DNA of 64,000 nucleotides from an uncultured Parabacteroides sp. (lineage in GTDB: Bacteria > Bacteroidota > Bacteroidia > Bacteroidales > Tannerellaceae): NCBI GenBank assembly GCA_900541965.1, contig UQLN01000020.1, forward strand, positions 7,892-71,891, given 5' to 3'. The position numbers were made by a program, and so were the translations under genes. Positions 27,327-34,453 of this stretch are shown one piece after another (the first letter of the stretch is position 1; each line of letters opens with the position of its first letter). The notes under the pieces are model-generated. The model ran no database searches, had not been told where the DNA came from, and saw only the letters and a list, made by a program, of their open reading frames with translations.

Positions 27327-28370
27327 ATGAGTGAAAAGAAGTTGCCTAAGCGCACGATTATCATAGGATTACTTTCTGTTTGCCTGTTTTTGTTGGCAGG
27401 AACAGCGTTTTGGGGATACCGTTTTGTTCTCGCCCCAAATTTTGAATTATCAAAGACCGTATATGTATTCGTAGACCGGGAGAAAGACTTTTCCGATTTA
27501 TGCCGCCAGTTGCAGGATTCGGCAGGTTGTTTGCGTCCGGGTAGTTTTAAGTTGTTGGCAGGAATGCTGGAATATCCGGAGAATATGCGGACCGGACGGT
27601 ATGCCGTACATCCCGGAATGAATAACCTCAAATTATTGAATGACCTGCGTCGTGGTCATCAAGCAGCAACAAAGCTGACCTTTAATAACATCCGTTTTAA
27701 AAAAGATCTTGCAGAACGGTTAAGTGAGCAGTTAATGGTAAAAGAGGATGAAATACTGGCGTTATTGAATGATTCCGCCTATTGCGCCTCTTTAGGATTT
27801 ACCACAGAAACGATTAATGCCCTTTTTATACCCAACACCTACGAAGTTTATTGGAATATCCCGGCGGATAAACTTATGCAGCGTATGAAACGGGAGTATA
27901 ATGCTTTCTGGACGCCGGCCCGTCTTGATAAAGCCAAAGTAATCGGACTTACCCCCGTGGAAGTGGCTACCCTTGCCTCTATAGTAGAAGAAGAAACTGC
28001 AGCGCCGGATGAATATCCCATAGTTGCCGGTTTGTATCTCAACCGTCTGCACCGGGGAATACCTTTGCAGGCCGATCCCACAGTGAAATTTGCCATAGGC
28101 GATTTTTCGCTGCAACGGATTTTGTTTGAACATCTTGAAATCGATTCACCTTACAATACATATAAGTATGCAGGTCTTCCTCCGGGACCGCTCCGCATTC
28201 CTACAATCAAAGGATTGGATGCCGTATTAAATTATATGCAGCACAATTATCTTTATATGTGTGCCAAGGAAGATTTTTCAGGCAGGCACAATTTTGCGGC
28301 AACACTGGCAGAACATAATCGCAATGCCAATCGTTACCGGGCGGAACTGAACCGGAGAGGAATCAGGTAG
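27327..28370 (+). CDS. mltG: Endolytic peptidoglycan transglycosylase MltG (YceG)
   Basis: A 347-residue inner-membrane enzyme that cuts nascent glycan strands. The start MSEKKLPKRTIIIG at 27327 gives a short cytoplasmic tail and one membrane helix (about 10-30). An ATG at 27249 would add 26 hydrophobic residues unlike the family. The YceG domain shows LFIPNTYEVYWN, the catalytic-glutamate region LASIVEEETAAPDEYPIVAG, and YLNRLHRGIPLQADPTVKFA, ending with the typical YKYAGLPPGPLRIPTIKGLD segment. It stands alone between tRNA-Ser and the iorAB operon. Confidence 0.95.
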   Translation: MSEKKLPKRTIIIGLLSVCLFLLAGTAFWGYRFVLAPNFELSKTVYVFVDREKDFSDLCRQLQDSAGCLRPGSFKLLAGMLEYPENMRTGRYAVHPGMNNLKLLNDLRRGHQAATKLTFNNIRFKKDLAERLSEQLMVKEDEILALLNDSAYCASLGFTTETINALFIPNTYEVYWNIPADKLMQRMKREYNAFWTPARLDKAKVIGLTPVEVATLASIVEEETAAPDEYPIVAGLYLNRLHRGIPLQADPTVKFAIGDFSLQRILFEHLEIDSPYNTYKYAGLPPGPLRIPTIKGLDAVLNYMQHNYLYMCAKEDFSGRHNFAATLAEHNRNANRYRAELNRRGIR

Positions 28371-28401
28371 AACCAACCGGATGAAGAATATCCGTTTAGC
28401 T

Positions 28402-28430
28402 TTTGTTTTAGGCTAAAAAAAGTATCTTTG
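28402..28430 (+). promoter_or_regulatory. Promoter of the iorAB operon
   Basis: A TTTG at 28402-28405 and TATCTTTG at 28423-28430 with a 17-bp spacer, 45 bp before the iorA start. Confidence 0.6.
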
Positions 28431-28475
28431 TCAATTGAATAACAGAATTGTATCAATTCAACAAAAAAATATTTC

Positions 28476-30074
28476 ATGGAAAAACATCTATTTTTAGGGG
28501 ATGAGGCAATAGCACAAGCTGCTATTGATGCCGGATTGTCCGGTGTTTATGCTTATCCCGGAACTCCGTCGACTGAAATTACCGAGTATATCCAAGGCTC
28601 GGCAATCGCACAGGAAAGAGGTATCCACAGCCGTTGGAGCACAAATGAAAAAACTGCGATGGAGACTGCTTTGGGTATGAGTTATGCCGGAAAACGTGCA
28701 CTTTGCTGCATGAAGCATGTGGGTCTGAATGTGGCAGCCGATTGCTTTATGAATGCTGCTATGAGTGGAGTGAACGGGGGAATGATTATTATTTCGGCCG
28801 ATGACCCTTCCATGCACTCTTCCCAGAACGAACAGGACAACCGTGTATACGGCAATTTCGCTATGATTCCGATGCTTGAACCTTCCAGTCAGCAGGAAGC
28901 GTATGATATGGTATATGACGGTTTTGATTTATCGGAAAAGTTAGGTTATCCTGTCCTTGTCCGTATCACTACCCGTATGGCACATTCCCGTGCCGGTGTG
29001 TTACGCCGTGAAATGAAATCGATGAACCGGATGCATACACCGGAAGACGGTCGTCAACGTTTTATCCTTCTGCCGGCATTGGCACGTAAACGTTTTAAAA
29101 CGTTATTGGCTGCTCAGGAAAGTTTTGTTGCAGAATCCGAATCATCTAAATATAACCAGTATTTCGATGCTCCGAATAAGGAACTGGGTATCATAACAAC
29201 CGGTATCGCTTTCAACTACCTGTCTGAGAATTATCCGGACGGTTTTGAGAATCCTGTTTTAAAAATCAGCCAGTATCCGCTGCCTAAAAAGCAAATAGAG
29301 AAATTGGTGAGCGAATGCAAGGAAATACTGGTTTTGGAAGAAGGCTATCCGGTAGTGGAAGAACAACTGAAAGGTTTCCTGGGATTGACTATCCCTGTAC
29401 ATGGACGTTTGGACGGAACCTTGCAGCGTGATGGCGAACTTACTCCGGATGCAGTGGGCAAAGCATTAGGTAAGGACATTACCAGTTATTATGCGCAGCC
29501 TGAAGTGGTAGAACAGCGTCCGCCCGCATTGTGCCAGGGTTGCGGACACCGTGATATGTATGAAGCATTGAATGAAGTGCTGGCGGAATATAAAGGCGCC
29601 AAAGTTTTTGGTGATATAGGCTGCTATACATTGGGAGCTTTGCCTCCGTTCCGTGCAATCGACACATGTATCGATATGGGTGCTTCCATTACAATGGCAA
29701 AAGGCGCTTCGGATGCCGGAGTTTACCCTGCTGTATCTGTAATCGGGGACTCTACGTTTACTCATTCGGGCATGACCGGCTTATTGGATTGCGTAAATGA
29801 AAATACCAATATCACGATTGTTATTTCCGATAATGAAACAACGGCTATGACCGGTGGCCAGGATTCGGCAGGTAGCGGACGTCTGGAATCTATCTGTGCT
29901 GGCATCGGAGTGGACCCTGCGCATATCCGCGTGATGATTCCCCTGAAGAAAAACTACGAGGAAATGAAGTCTATTATTCGTGAAGAAATCGAATATAAAG
30001 GGGTCTCCGTATTGATTCCGCGCCGCGAGTGTATACAGACATTAACAAGAAAGAAAAAAGCAAGCAAGAAATGA
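28476..30074 (+). CDS. iorA: Indolepyruvate ferredoxin oxidoreductase, alpha subunit
   Basis: A 532-residue thiamine-diphosphate enzyme subunit that, with IorB, oxidatively decarboxylates aryl pyruvates to aryl-acetyl-CoA using ferredoxin. The N-terminal pyrimidine-binding part shows FLGDEAIAQAAIDAGLSGVY and YPGTPSTEITEYI. The C-terminal part shows LCQGCGHRDMYEAL and GDIGCYTLGALPPFRAIDTC, with VIGDSTFTHSGMTGLLD around the thiamine-binding motif. The C-terminal double 4Fe-4S domain of archaeal IorA is absent: the protein ends in a basic tail (LTRKKKASKK). Either this is the short bacterial form or a separate ferredoxin serves it. The stop overlaps the iorB start (ATGA). Confidence 0.93.
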   Translation: MEKHLFLGDEAIAQAAIDAGLSGVYAYPGTPSTEITEYIQGSAIAQERGIHSRWSTNEKTAMETALGMSYAGKRALCCMKHVGLNVAADCFMNAAMSGVNGGMIIISADDPSMHSSQNEQDNRVYGNFAMIPMLEPSSQQEAYDMVYDGFDLSEKLGYPVLVRITTRMAHSRAGVLRREMKSMNRMHTPEDGRQRFILLPALARKRFKTLLAAQESFVAESESSKYNQYFDAPNKELGIITTGIAFNYLSENYPDGFENPVLKISQYPLPKKQIEKLVSECKEILVLEEGYPVVEEQLKGFLGLTIPVHGRLDGTLQRDGELTPDAVGKALGKDITSYYAQPEVVEQRPPALCQGCGHRDMYEALNEVLAEYKGAKVFGDIGCYTLGALPPFRAIDTCIDMGASITMAKGASDAGVYPAVSVIGDSTFTHSGMTGLLDCVNENTNITIVISDNETTAMTGGQDSAGSGRLESICAGIGVDPAHIRVMIPLKKNYEEMKSIIREEIEYKGVSVLIPRRECIQTLTRKKKASKK

Positions 30075-30652
30075 AAACAGATATTATACTATCAGGAGTA
30101 GGGGGACAAGGTATCCTGTCTATTGCTGCCGTTATCGGCGAAGCTGCATTGAAGGAAGGTCTGCATATGAAACAGGCGGAAGTACACGGTATGAGCCAGC
30201 GTGGGGGAGACGTACAGTCCAACCTCCGTCTGTCCGACCAGCCGATTGCATCCGACTTGATTCCGAAAGGACAGGCCGACCTGATTATTTCACTGGAACC
30301 GATGGAAAGTCTCCGCTATCTGCCGTTCCTTAAAAAAGAGGGTTGGCTGGTGACCAATTCACAGCCTTTTATCAATATTCCGAACTATCCGGAGATAGAG
30401 AAGGTAAATGCCGAATTGGATAAATTACCTCATAAAGTAGTACTGGATGTGGAAACGATTGCAAAGAACGTCGGTTCTCCCCGTACTGCCAATATCGTGA
30501 TGCTGGGTGCTGCCGCTCCTTTTATCGGCATTGAATATGATAAGATAGCCGATGGTATCCGCCATATCTTCGGACGCAAAGGCGAGGAAGTGGTGGAAAT
30601 GAACCTCAAGGCTTTAAAAGCCGGTTTTGATGTCGCTCAAACAATGCGATAA
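30071..30652 (+). CDS. iorB: Indolepyruvate ferredoxin oxidoreductase, beta subunit
   Basis: A 193-residue gamma-domain (POR/KOR family) subunit that completes the IorAB enzyme. The start MKTDIILSGVGGQGILSIAA at 30071 overlaps the iorA stop by four bases; a longer frame from 30029 lies inside iorA and is not needed. Family features are SGVGGQGI at the N-terminus, MKQAEVHGMSQRGGDVQSNL, and SPRTANIVMLGAA in the second half. Length is typical. A terminator follows 8 bp after the stop, so the operon is iorA-iorB. Confidence 0.94.
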   Translation: MKTDIILSGVGGQGILSIAAVIGEAALKEGLHMKQAEVHGMSQRGGDVQSNLRLSDQPIASDLIPKGQADLIISLEPMESLRYLPFLKKEGWLVTNSQPFINIPNYPEIEKVNAELDKLPHKVVLDVETIAKNVGSPRTANIVMLGAAAPFIGIEYDKIADGIRHIFGRKGEEVVEMNLKALKAGFDVAQTMR

Positions 30653-30659
30653 TATATTG

Positions 30660-30692
30660 GCAGGGACGGATAAAAAGCCCGTCCCTGCTTTT
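30660..30692 (+). terminator. Intrinsic terminator of iorAB
   Basis: Stem GCAGGGACGG (30660-30669) facing CCGTCCCTGC (30679-30688), followed by TTTT. Confidence 0.85.
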
Positions 30693-30717
30693 CCGTCAAA
30701 CAAAACACATAAATAGA

Positions 30718-31224
30718 ATGAAAAAGTCTCTCTTACTCTGCTTATTAACTCTACTTGCCTTTGTTTGTAAAGCGCAGGATGATGGCGACATTGTAAAGGT
30801 GGGCGATAAAATGCCGGCTTTCACAATTGTTTCGGACAACGGACAGCAACTTTCTTCCGCTTCTTTAAAGGGAAAAGTGGTCCTGGTGAACTTCTTTGCT
30901 ACCTGGTGTCCTCCTTGCCAGAAAGAGCTGGCGGAAGTCCAGAAAACACTTTGGCCCAAGTATAAAGACAATAAACACTTTGCCCTGCTGGTAATCGGGC
31001 GTGAACATACGGATGCCGACCTTTCCAAATACAACGAAAAGAAAGGATTTACATTTCCTTTATATCCGGATAAAAACCGTTCCATCTACGGCGCATTTGC
31101 GAAGAATCTGATTCCGCGCAGCTATCTGGTTGATAAAAGCGGGAAAGTAATCTATACATCCAAAGGATATAACGACGAAGATTTTGCTTCTTTGATGAAA
31201 GCTATAGAGACCGCATTAAAATAA
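30718..31224 (+). CDS. TlpA/ResA-like thioredoxin-fold protein
   Basis: A 168-residue exported protein with a signal peptide (MKKSLLLCLLTLLAFVCKAQ) and one AhpC/TSA-thioredoxin domain. The redox motif is CPPC (Cys64, Cys67) in VNFFATWCPPCQKELAEVQK, and the cis-proline region is NLIPRSYLVDKSG. It would work in the periplasm as a thiol-disulfide oxidoreductase. The EFR1-type gene begins 6 bp after it, so both are probably co-transcribed. Its physiological partner is not evident. Confidence 0.92.
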   Translation: MKKSLLLCLLTLLAFVCKAQDDGDIVKVGDKMPAFTIVSDNGQQLSSASLKGKVVLVNFFATWCPPCQKELAEVQKTLWPKYKDNKHFALLVIGREHTDADLSKYNEKKGFTFPLYPDKNRSIYGAFAKNLIPRSYLVDKSGKVIYTSKGYNDEDFASLMKAIETALK

Positions 31225-31230
31225 ATAACC

Positions 31231-32019
31231 ATGGAATGTAAAAGCGTACATATCGTCTATTTTTCTCCGACACATACTTCTGCAAAAATAGCTTATGCCA
31301 TTGCCGAGGGCATGCATTTTAAATCCTTGTTGGAATCAGACATCACTTATAATACTCCAAAGGGAACAGTGGATATCTATGATGATGAACTGACGATTGT
31401 TGCTGTTCCCGTATATGGAGGGCGTGTTGCCGAGACTGCTATGGAGCGGCTTTGTGCTTTCAGGGGACATAAATCTCCTATTGTGCCGGTTGTCCTTTAT
31501 GGAAACCGGGACTATGAGGATGCACTTCTTGAATTGTCCGATACATTAACCGCTCAAGGCTTTGTTGTAGTATCCGGTGGTGCTTTTATCGGCGAACATT
31601 CATACAGCCGCGAAGAGATGCCGATAGCGGCAGGCCGTCCGGACGAGGATGATTTGCAGATAGCCATGCGTTTCGGGCGCGACATATTGCTGAAGATGGA
31701 TAAAATCTCTTCATTGAAAGAAGTAAAGAAATTAGCGGTTAAAGGGAATTTTCCCTATAAGGTGAAAGGCCCTTCCACCCCTCAGGCTCCGGTGGTAAAT
31801 GAAGAAATCTGCAACCAGTGCGAATATTGTGAAGGGGTATGTCCTGTTTCTGCCATCGTCTTTACCGACGGGGTGGCTTTTACAGACCCTGCTTCCTGCA
31901 TCAAATGTTGCGCTTGCGTGAAAGAATGTCCATTAGGTGCCCGCTCTTTCGATACGCCTTATACGGCTATGCTTTTCCAGAATTTCAGTGCCCGCCGCGA
32001 ACCGGAGTTGTTTATTTGA
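31231..32019 (+). CDS. EFR1-type flavodoxin-ferredoxin fusion protein
   Basis: A 262-residue cytoplasmic protein with an N-terminal flavodoxin-like fold (VYFSPTHTSAKIAYAIAEGM, VPVYGGRVAETAMERL, PVVLYGNRDYEDALLELSD) and a C-terminal pair of 4Fe-4S sites (CNQCEYCEGVCPVSAI and CIKCCACVKECPLGAR). This is the layout of the EFR1 family, which probably passes electrons in anaerobes. It follows the TlpA-like gene by 6 bp and ends 7 bp from the convergent response-regulator gene. Lying near iorAB, which lacks its own ferredoxin domain, it might serve that enzyme, but this is speculation. Confidence 0.88.
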   Translation: MECKSVHIVYFSPTHTSAKIAYAIAEGMHFKSLLESDITYNTPKGTVDIYDDELTIVAVPVYGGRVAETAMERLCAFRGHKSPIVPVVLYGNRDYEDALLELSDTLTAQGFVVVSGGAFIGEHSYSREEMPIAAGRPDEDDLQIAMRFGRDILLKMDKISSLKEVKKLAVKGNFPYKVKGPSTPQAPVVNEEICNQCEYCEGVCPVSAIVFTDGVAFTDPASCIKCCACVKECPLGARSFDTPYTAMLFQNFSARREPELFI

Positions 32020-32026
32020 GTCTTCT

Positions 32027-32707
32027 TTAAAAAATAAGTTTATAGCCGATTCCACGGATATTTATAATCTGTACCGTGGGATCGGCTTTTAATTTTTTGC
32101 GCAGCTTCGTAATAAATACATCCATGCTTCTGGCATTGAAAAAGCTGTCGTCTCCCCAGAGTTCAAGCAATACGGGCTTACGTTGCAGTACATCGTTGGC
32201 ATGTTCACATAATAAGCGGAGTATTTCGGCTTCCCGGTGGGAAAGCGTTTCACTCTGGTCGCCGATTTGTAAGGTTTGATGAGGATAATTGAACGTATAT
32301 TGTCCGATAGAGAATAGGTCTTGTTTTGTGTCTTCCACCGACACCGGACGGTTCAATAAAGCCTGGATACGGACAATCAGCTCTTCCATATCAAAAGGCT
32401 TTTTCAGGTAGTCGTTTCCTCCGATACGAAAACCGGTAACCAAATCTTCAACCGACGAACGGGCTGTCAGGAAAAGGATAGGGGTCTGTCGGTCCATCTG
32501 CCTTATCATCCGGGCAAGTGTAAAGCCGTCTGTTTGTGGCATCATAACATCCAGAACCAGAATATCCGGCTGTTGTTTACGGTAAAGTTCGAGTGCTTCG
32601 TTTCCGTTTGCCGCCAGTGTAATGGAAAACTCTTTCCGGCTTTCCAGGCTGTCTTTTATAATCTTAGCCAGTGCGATTTCATCTTCTGCCAATAATACGT
32701 GTATCAT
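32027..32707 (-). CDS. OmpR-family response regulator
   Basis: A 226-residue two-component regulator: a receiver domain (1-115) with phosphoacceptor Asp53 (ILVLDVMMPQTDG), conserved Thr and Lys in LTARSSVEDL and DYLKKPF, and a C-terminal winged-helix domain (about 130-226) ending KLKADPTVQIINIRGIGYKL. It overlaps its sensor kinase gene by four bases (ATGA) and is translated after it. Targets are unknown; the divergent rhamnosidase operon across the 316-bp gap is a neighbour but not a proven target. Confidence 0.95.
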   Translation of the reverse strand: MIHVLLAEDEIALAKIIKDSLESRKEFSITLAANGNEALELYRKQQPDILVLDVMMPQTDGFTLARMIRQMDRQTPILFLTARSSVEDLVTGFRIGGNDYLKKPFDMEELIVRIQALLNRPVSVEDTKQDLFSIGQYTFNYPHQTLQIGDQSETLSHREAEILRLLCEHANDVLQRKPVLLELWGDDSFFNARSMDVFITKLRKKLKADPTVQIINIRGIGYKLIF

Positions 32708-34128
32708 TTCTTTTCCGGTATTAAGATGGTGAATGTACTTCCTTGTTTCTCTTTACTTTGTACGGTGATGCAGCCGTTATGTTTTTCTATGATGTCCTTG
32801 ACATAGCTGAGGCCGAGACCAAAACCTTTTACATCATGAATGTTCCCTTTGGGGATACGGTAGAAGCGTTCGAATATACGGCTCTGCTGGGAGGCCGGGA
32901 TTCCTGTTCCGTTATCGGTTACGCTTATCCGGGTTTGTCCGTTTACGTGCCGGGCTGATATCTGTATGTCTACGGTAGCTCCTGAGTATTTGATTGCATT
33001 ATCTATCAAATTGCTGATTACATTCGTAAAGTGCAGTTTGTCTGCGTATATAAGTAGTTCGTCGGAAATATCAATACTGAAAGAAACGGGTTTCCCGGCC
33101 TTTAGTTTGAACTGCCGGAGCAGGTTGTCGAGTACAGGTTGCAGCGGAAACTGTTCCTTTTGCAGTCTGAAGTTTTTTCGTTCGTCCACAGCCATGCTTA
33201 GAATTTTTTCCACCAGCCCTGACAGATGTTTTAACTGTTGCCGGCAAAGTGTAAAATACTCGTCCCGTGTTTCCTTTTGTTCTACGAGCTTAAACGTTTG
33301 TAAAGCATCGATTGCCGAATAGGTGATGGTAATCGGGGTTTTTAACTCGTGGGTCATATTATTGACGAAGTCGTTTTTGATTTGTGCAATTGTTTTTTGT
33401 TTGAAAATAGTCCGTATCAGGAAAAGGTAACAGGCAGTAGTTATTATCAGAAGAAACAAGGAGGCAACCATCAGGCTACCCATCTGTTTAAAAATAGCCT
33501 TATCCGGTGATATGATAAATCCCTGGATGCCGATACTGTCGTCTGTGCTTACCCCGAATTTTTGTGTGGACATCAGGTCGGTCGGGTTGTAATTATCGGG
33601 TAAAGTCGTATCCAATAAGGTATCGGGCCCTTGCGTGAAGTCAATAAAGTGCTTGCTCGTGATATTCTCCTGTTCTAGATGTCTATTCCATAAACTGTCT
33701 ACCTGATTCAGGTCGACAGGCGATAGGCCGTTGACCGCTTGCCATATCCCTTTAAATGCAGTACGCATCAATGGTATGTCTTCCGGATTATGAAGTTTAT
33801 AGATAACGCTATCGTTTTTTGCCTGTTGCTGTAGCCGCGTACGGGTATAAGGACTTAATCTCGGTTTCTGGATGGTAGAGGTACTGTCTACTGTGAATTG
33901 AAATTCAATCTCTCCGTGAAATGCCTCCGGAGTCGAATCATTCTTCAGTTTCTCCAGGCGAAGGGTGAGTTCTTCGCCGATAGCCACCTGAAAAGTTTCG
34001 TTTATAGTTCTTTGCAATTGTTGCTTGTCTATCCGGAAGCTATTCCATAACCAGTATCCCTGAAAGAAAAATATCCCCAGTACGGATAAGGATACAAATA
34101 TCAATATGAGGCGCATCTGCAATTTCAT
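32704..34128 (-). CDS. Sensor histidine kinase of the two-component pair
   Basis: A 474-residue membrane kinase with two membrane helices (about 6-28 and 217-239) enclosing a periplasmic sensor region of about 190 residues without a family I recognise. The cytoplasmic part has the H-box NNMTHELKTPIT with His260, and an ATPase domain with VISNLIDNAIKYSG, VTDNGTGIPASQQSRIFERF and GFGLGLSYVKDIIEKHNG. It precedes the response regulator in the same operon. Its -7 element (34133-34140) is so close to the start codon that the transcript may be nearly leaderless. Confidence 0.95.
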   Translation of the reverse strand: MKLQMRLILIFVSLSVLGIFFFQGYWLWNSFRIDKQQLQRTINETFQVAIGEELTLRLEKLKNDSTPEAFHGEIEFQFTVDSTSTIQKPRLSPYTRTRLQQQAKNDSVIYKLHNPEDIPLMRTAFKGIWQAVNGLSPVDLNQVDSLWNRHLEQENITSKHFIDFTQGPDTLLDTTLPDNYNPTDLMSTQKFGVSTDDSIGIQGFIISPDKAIFKQMGSLMVASLFLLIITTACYLFLIRTIFKQKTIAQIKNDFVNNMTHELKTPITITYSAIDALQTFKLVEQKETRDEYFTLCRQQLKHLSGLVEKILSMAVDERKNFRLQKEQFPLQPVLDNLLRQFKLKAGKPVSFSIDISDELLIYADKLHFTNVISNLIDNAIKYSGATVDIQISARHVNGQTRISVTDNGTGIPASQQSRIFERFYRIPKGNIHDVKGFGLGLSYVKDIIEKHNGCITVQSKEKQGSTFTILIPEKK

Positions 34129-34132
34129 ACTG

Positions 34133-34140
34133 CAAATATA
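34133..34140 (-). promoter_or_regulatory. Promoter -7 element for the two-component operon
   Basis: Minus-strand TATATTTG, only 4 bp before the kinase ATG, which would put the transcription start at or very near the start codon. Confidence 0.45.
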
Positions 34141-34231
34141 GATGGATTACCCTGTACTGGTTTCTGTGGTAACACTAAATAACAGAAGATGACAGAAGGC
34201 GGAGAATCTACCTTTATTTGAGGAGTCGGTG

Positions 34232-34340
34232 TCAACCGGGCGATTGAGATGGATTCAACTACCCGGTTGACGTGACTTCAACCGGGTGATTGACACTGTT
34301 TCAATCGGGCGATTGACATGGTTTCAATTTTTTTGATATG
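34232..34340. repeat. Tandem array of 23-bp units with internal dyad (array C)
   Basis: Units begin at 34232, 34255, 34278 and 34301, with a fifth decayed unit from 34324. Each opens with TCAACCGGGCGATTGA or a close variant (TCAACTACCCGGTTGA, TCAACCGGGTGATTGA, TCAATCGGGCGATTGA), an imperfect 16-bp palindrome followed by a 7-bp variable linker. The spacing is exactly 23 bp. The array sits between the divergent kinase and rhamnosidase genes, about 65 bp upstream of the rhamnosidase -7 element. Nothing else is recognisable in this 316-bp gap. Confidence 0.88.
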
Positions 34341-34402
34341 TTTTTTTCCCTTAATCTGCATAAAAAGAGAAATCCGGGCGATTATTTACAGTCTGAAAAC
34401 TT

Positions 34403-34410
34403 TATCTTTG
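34403..34410 (+). promoter_or_regulatory. Promoter -7 element for the rhamnosidase operon
   Basis: TATCTTTG, 44 bp before the start of the rhamnosidase gene. Confidence 0.55.
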
Positions 34411-34453
34411 TGAATATCTTGAGATTGTAAAACCACTAATACCAATGTATAGT

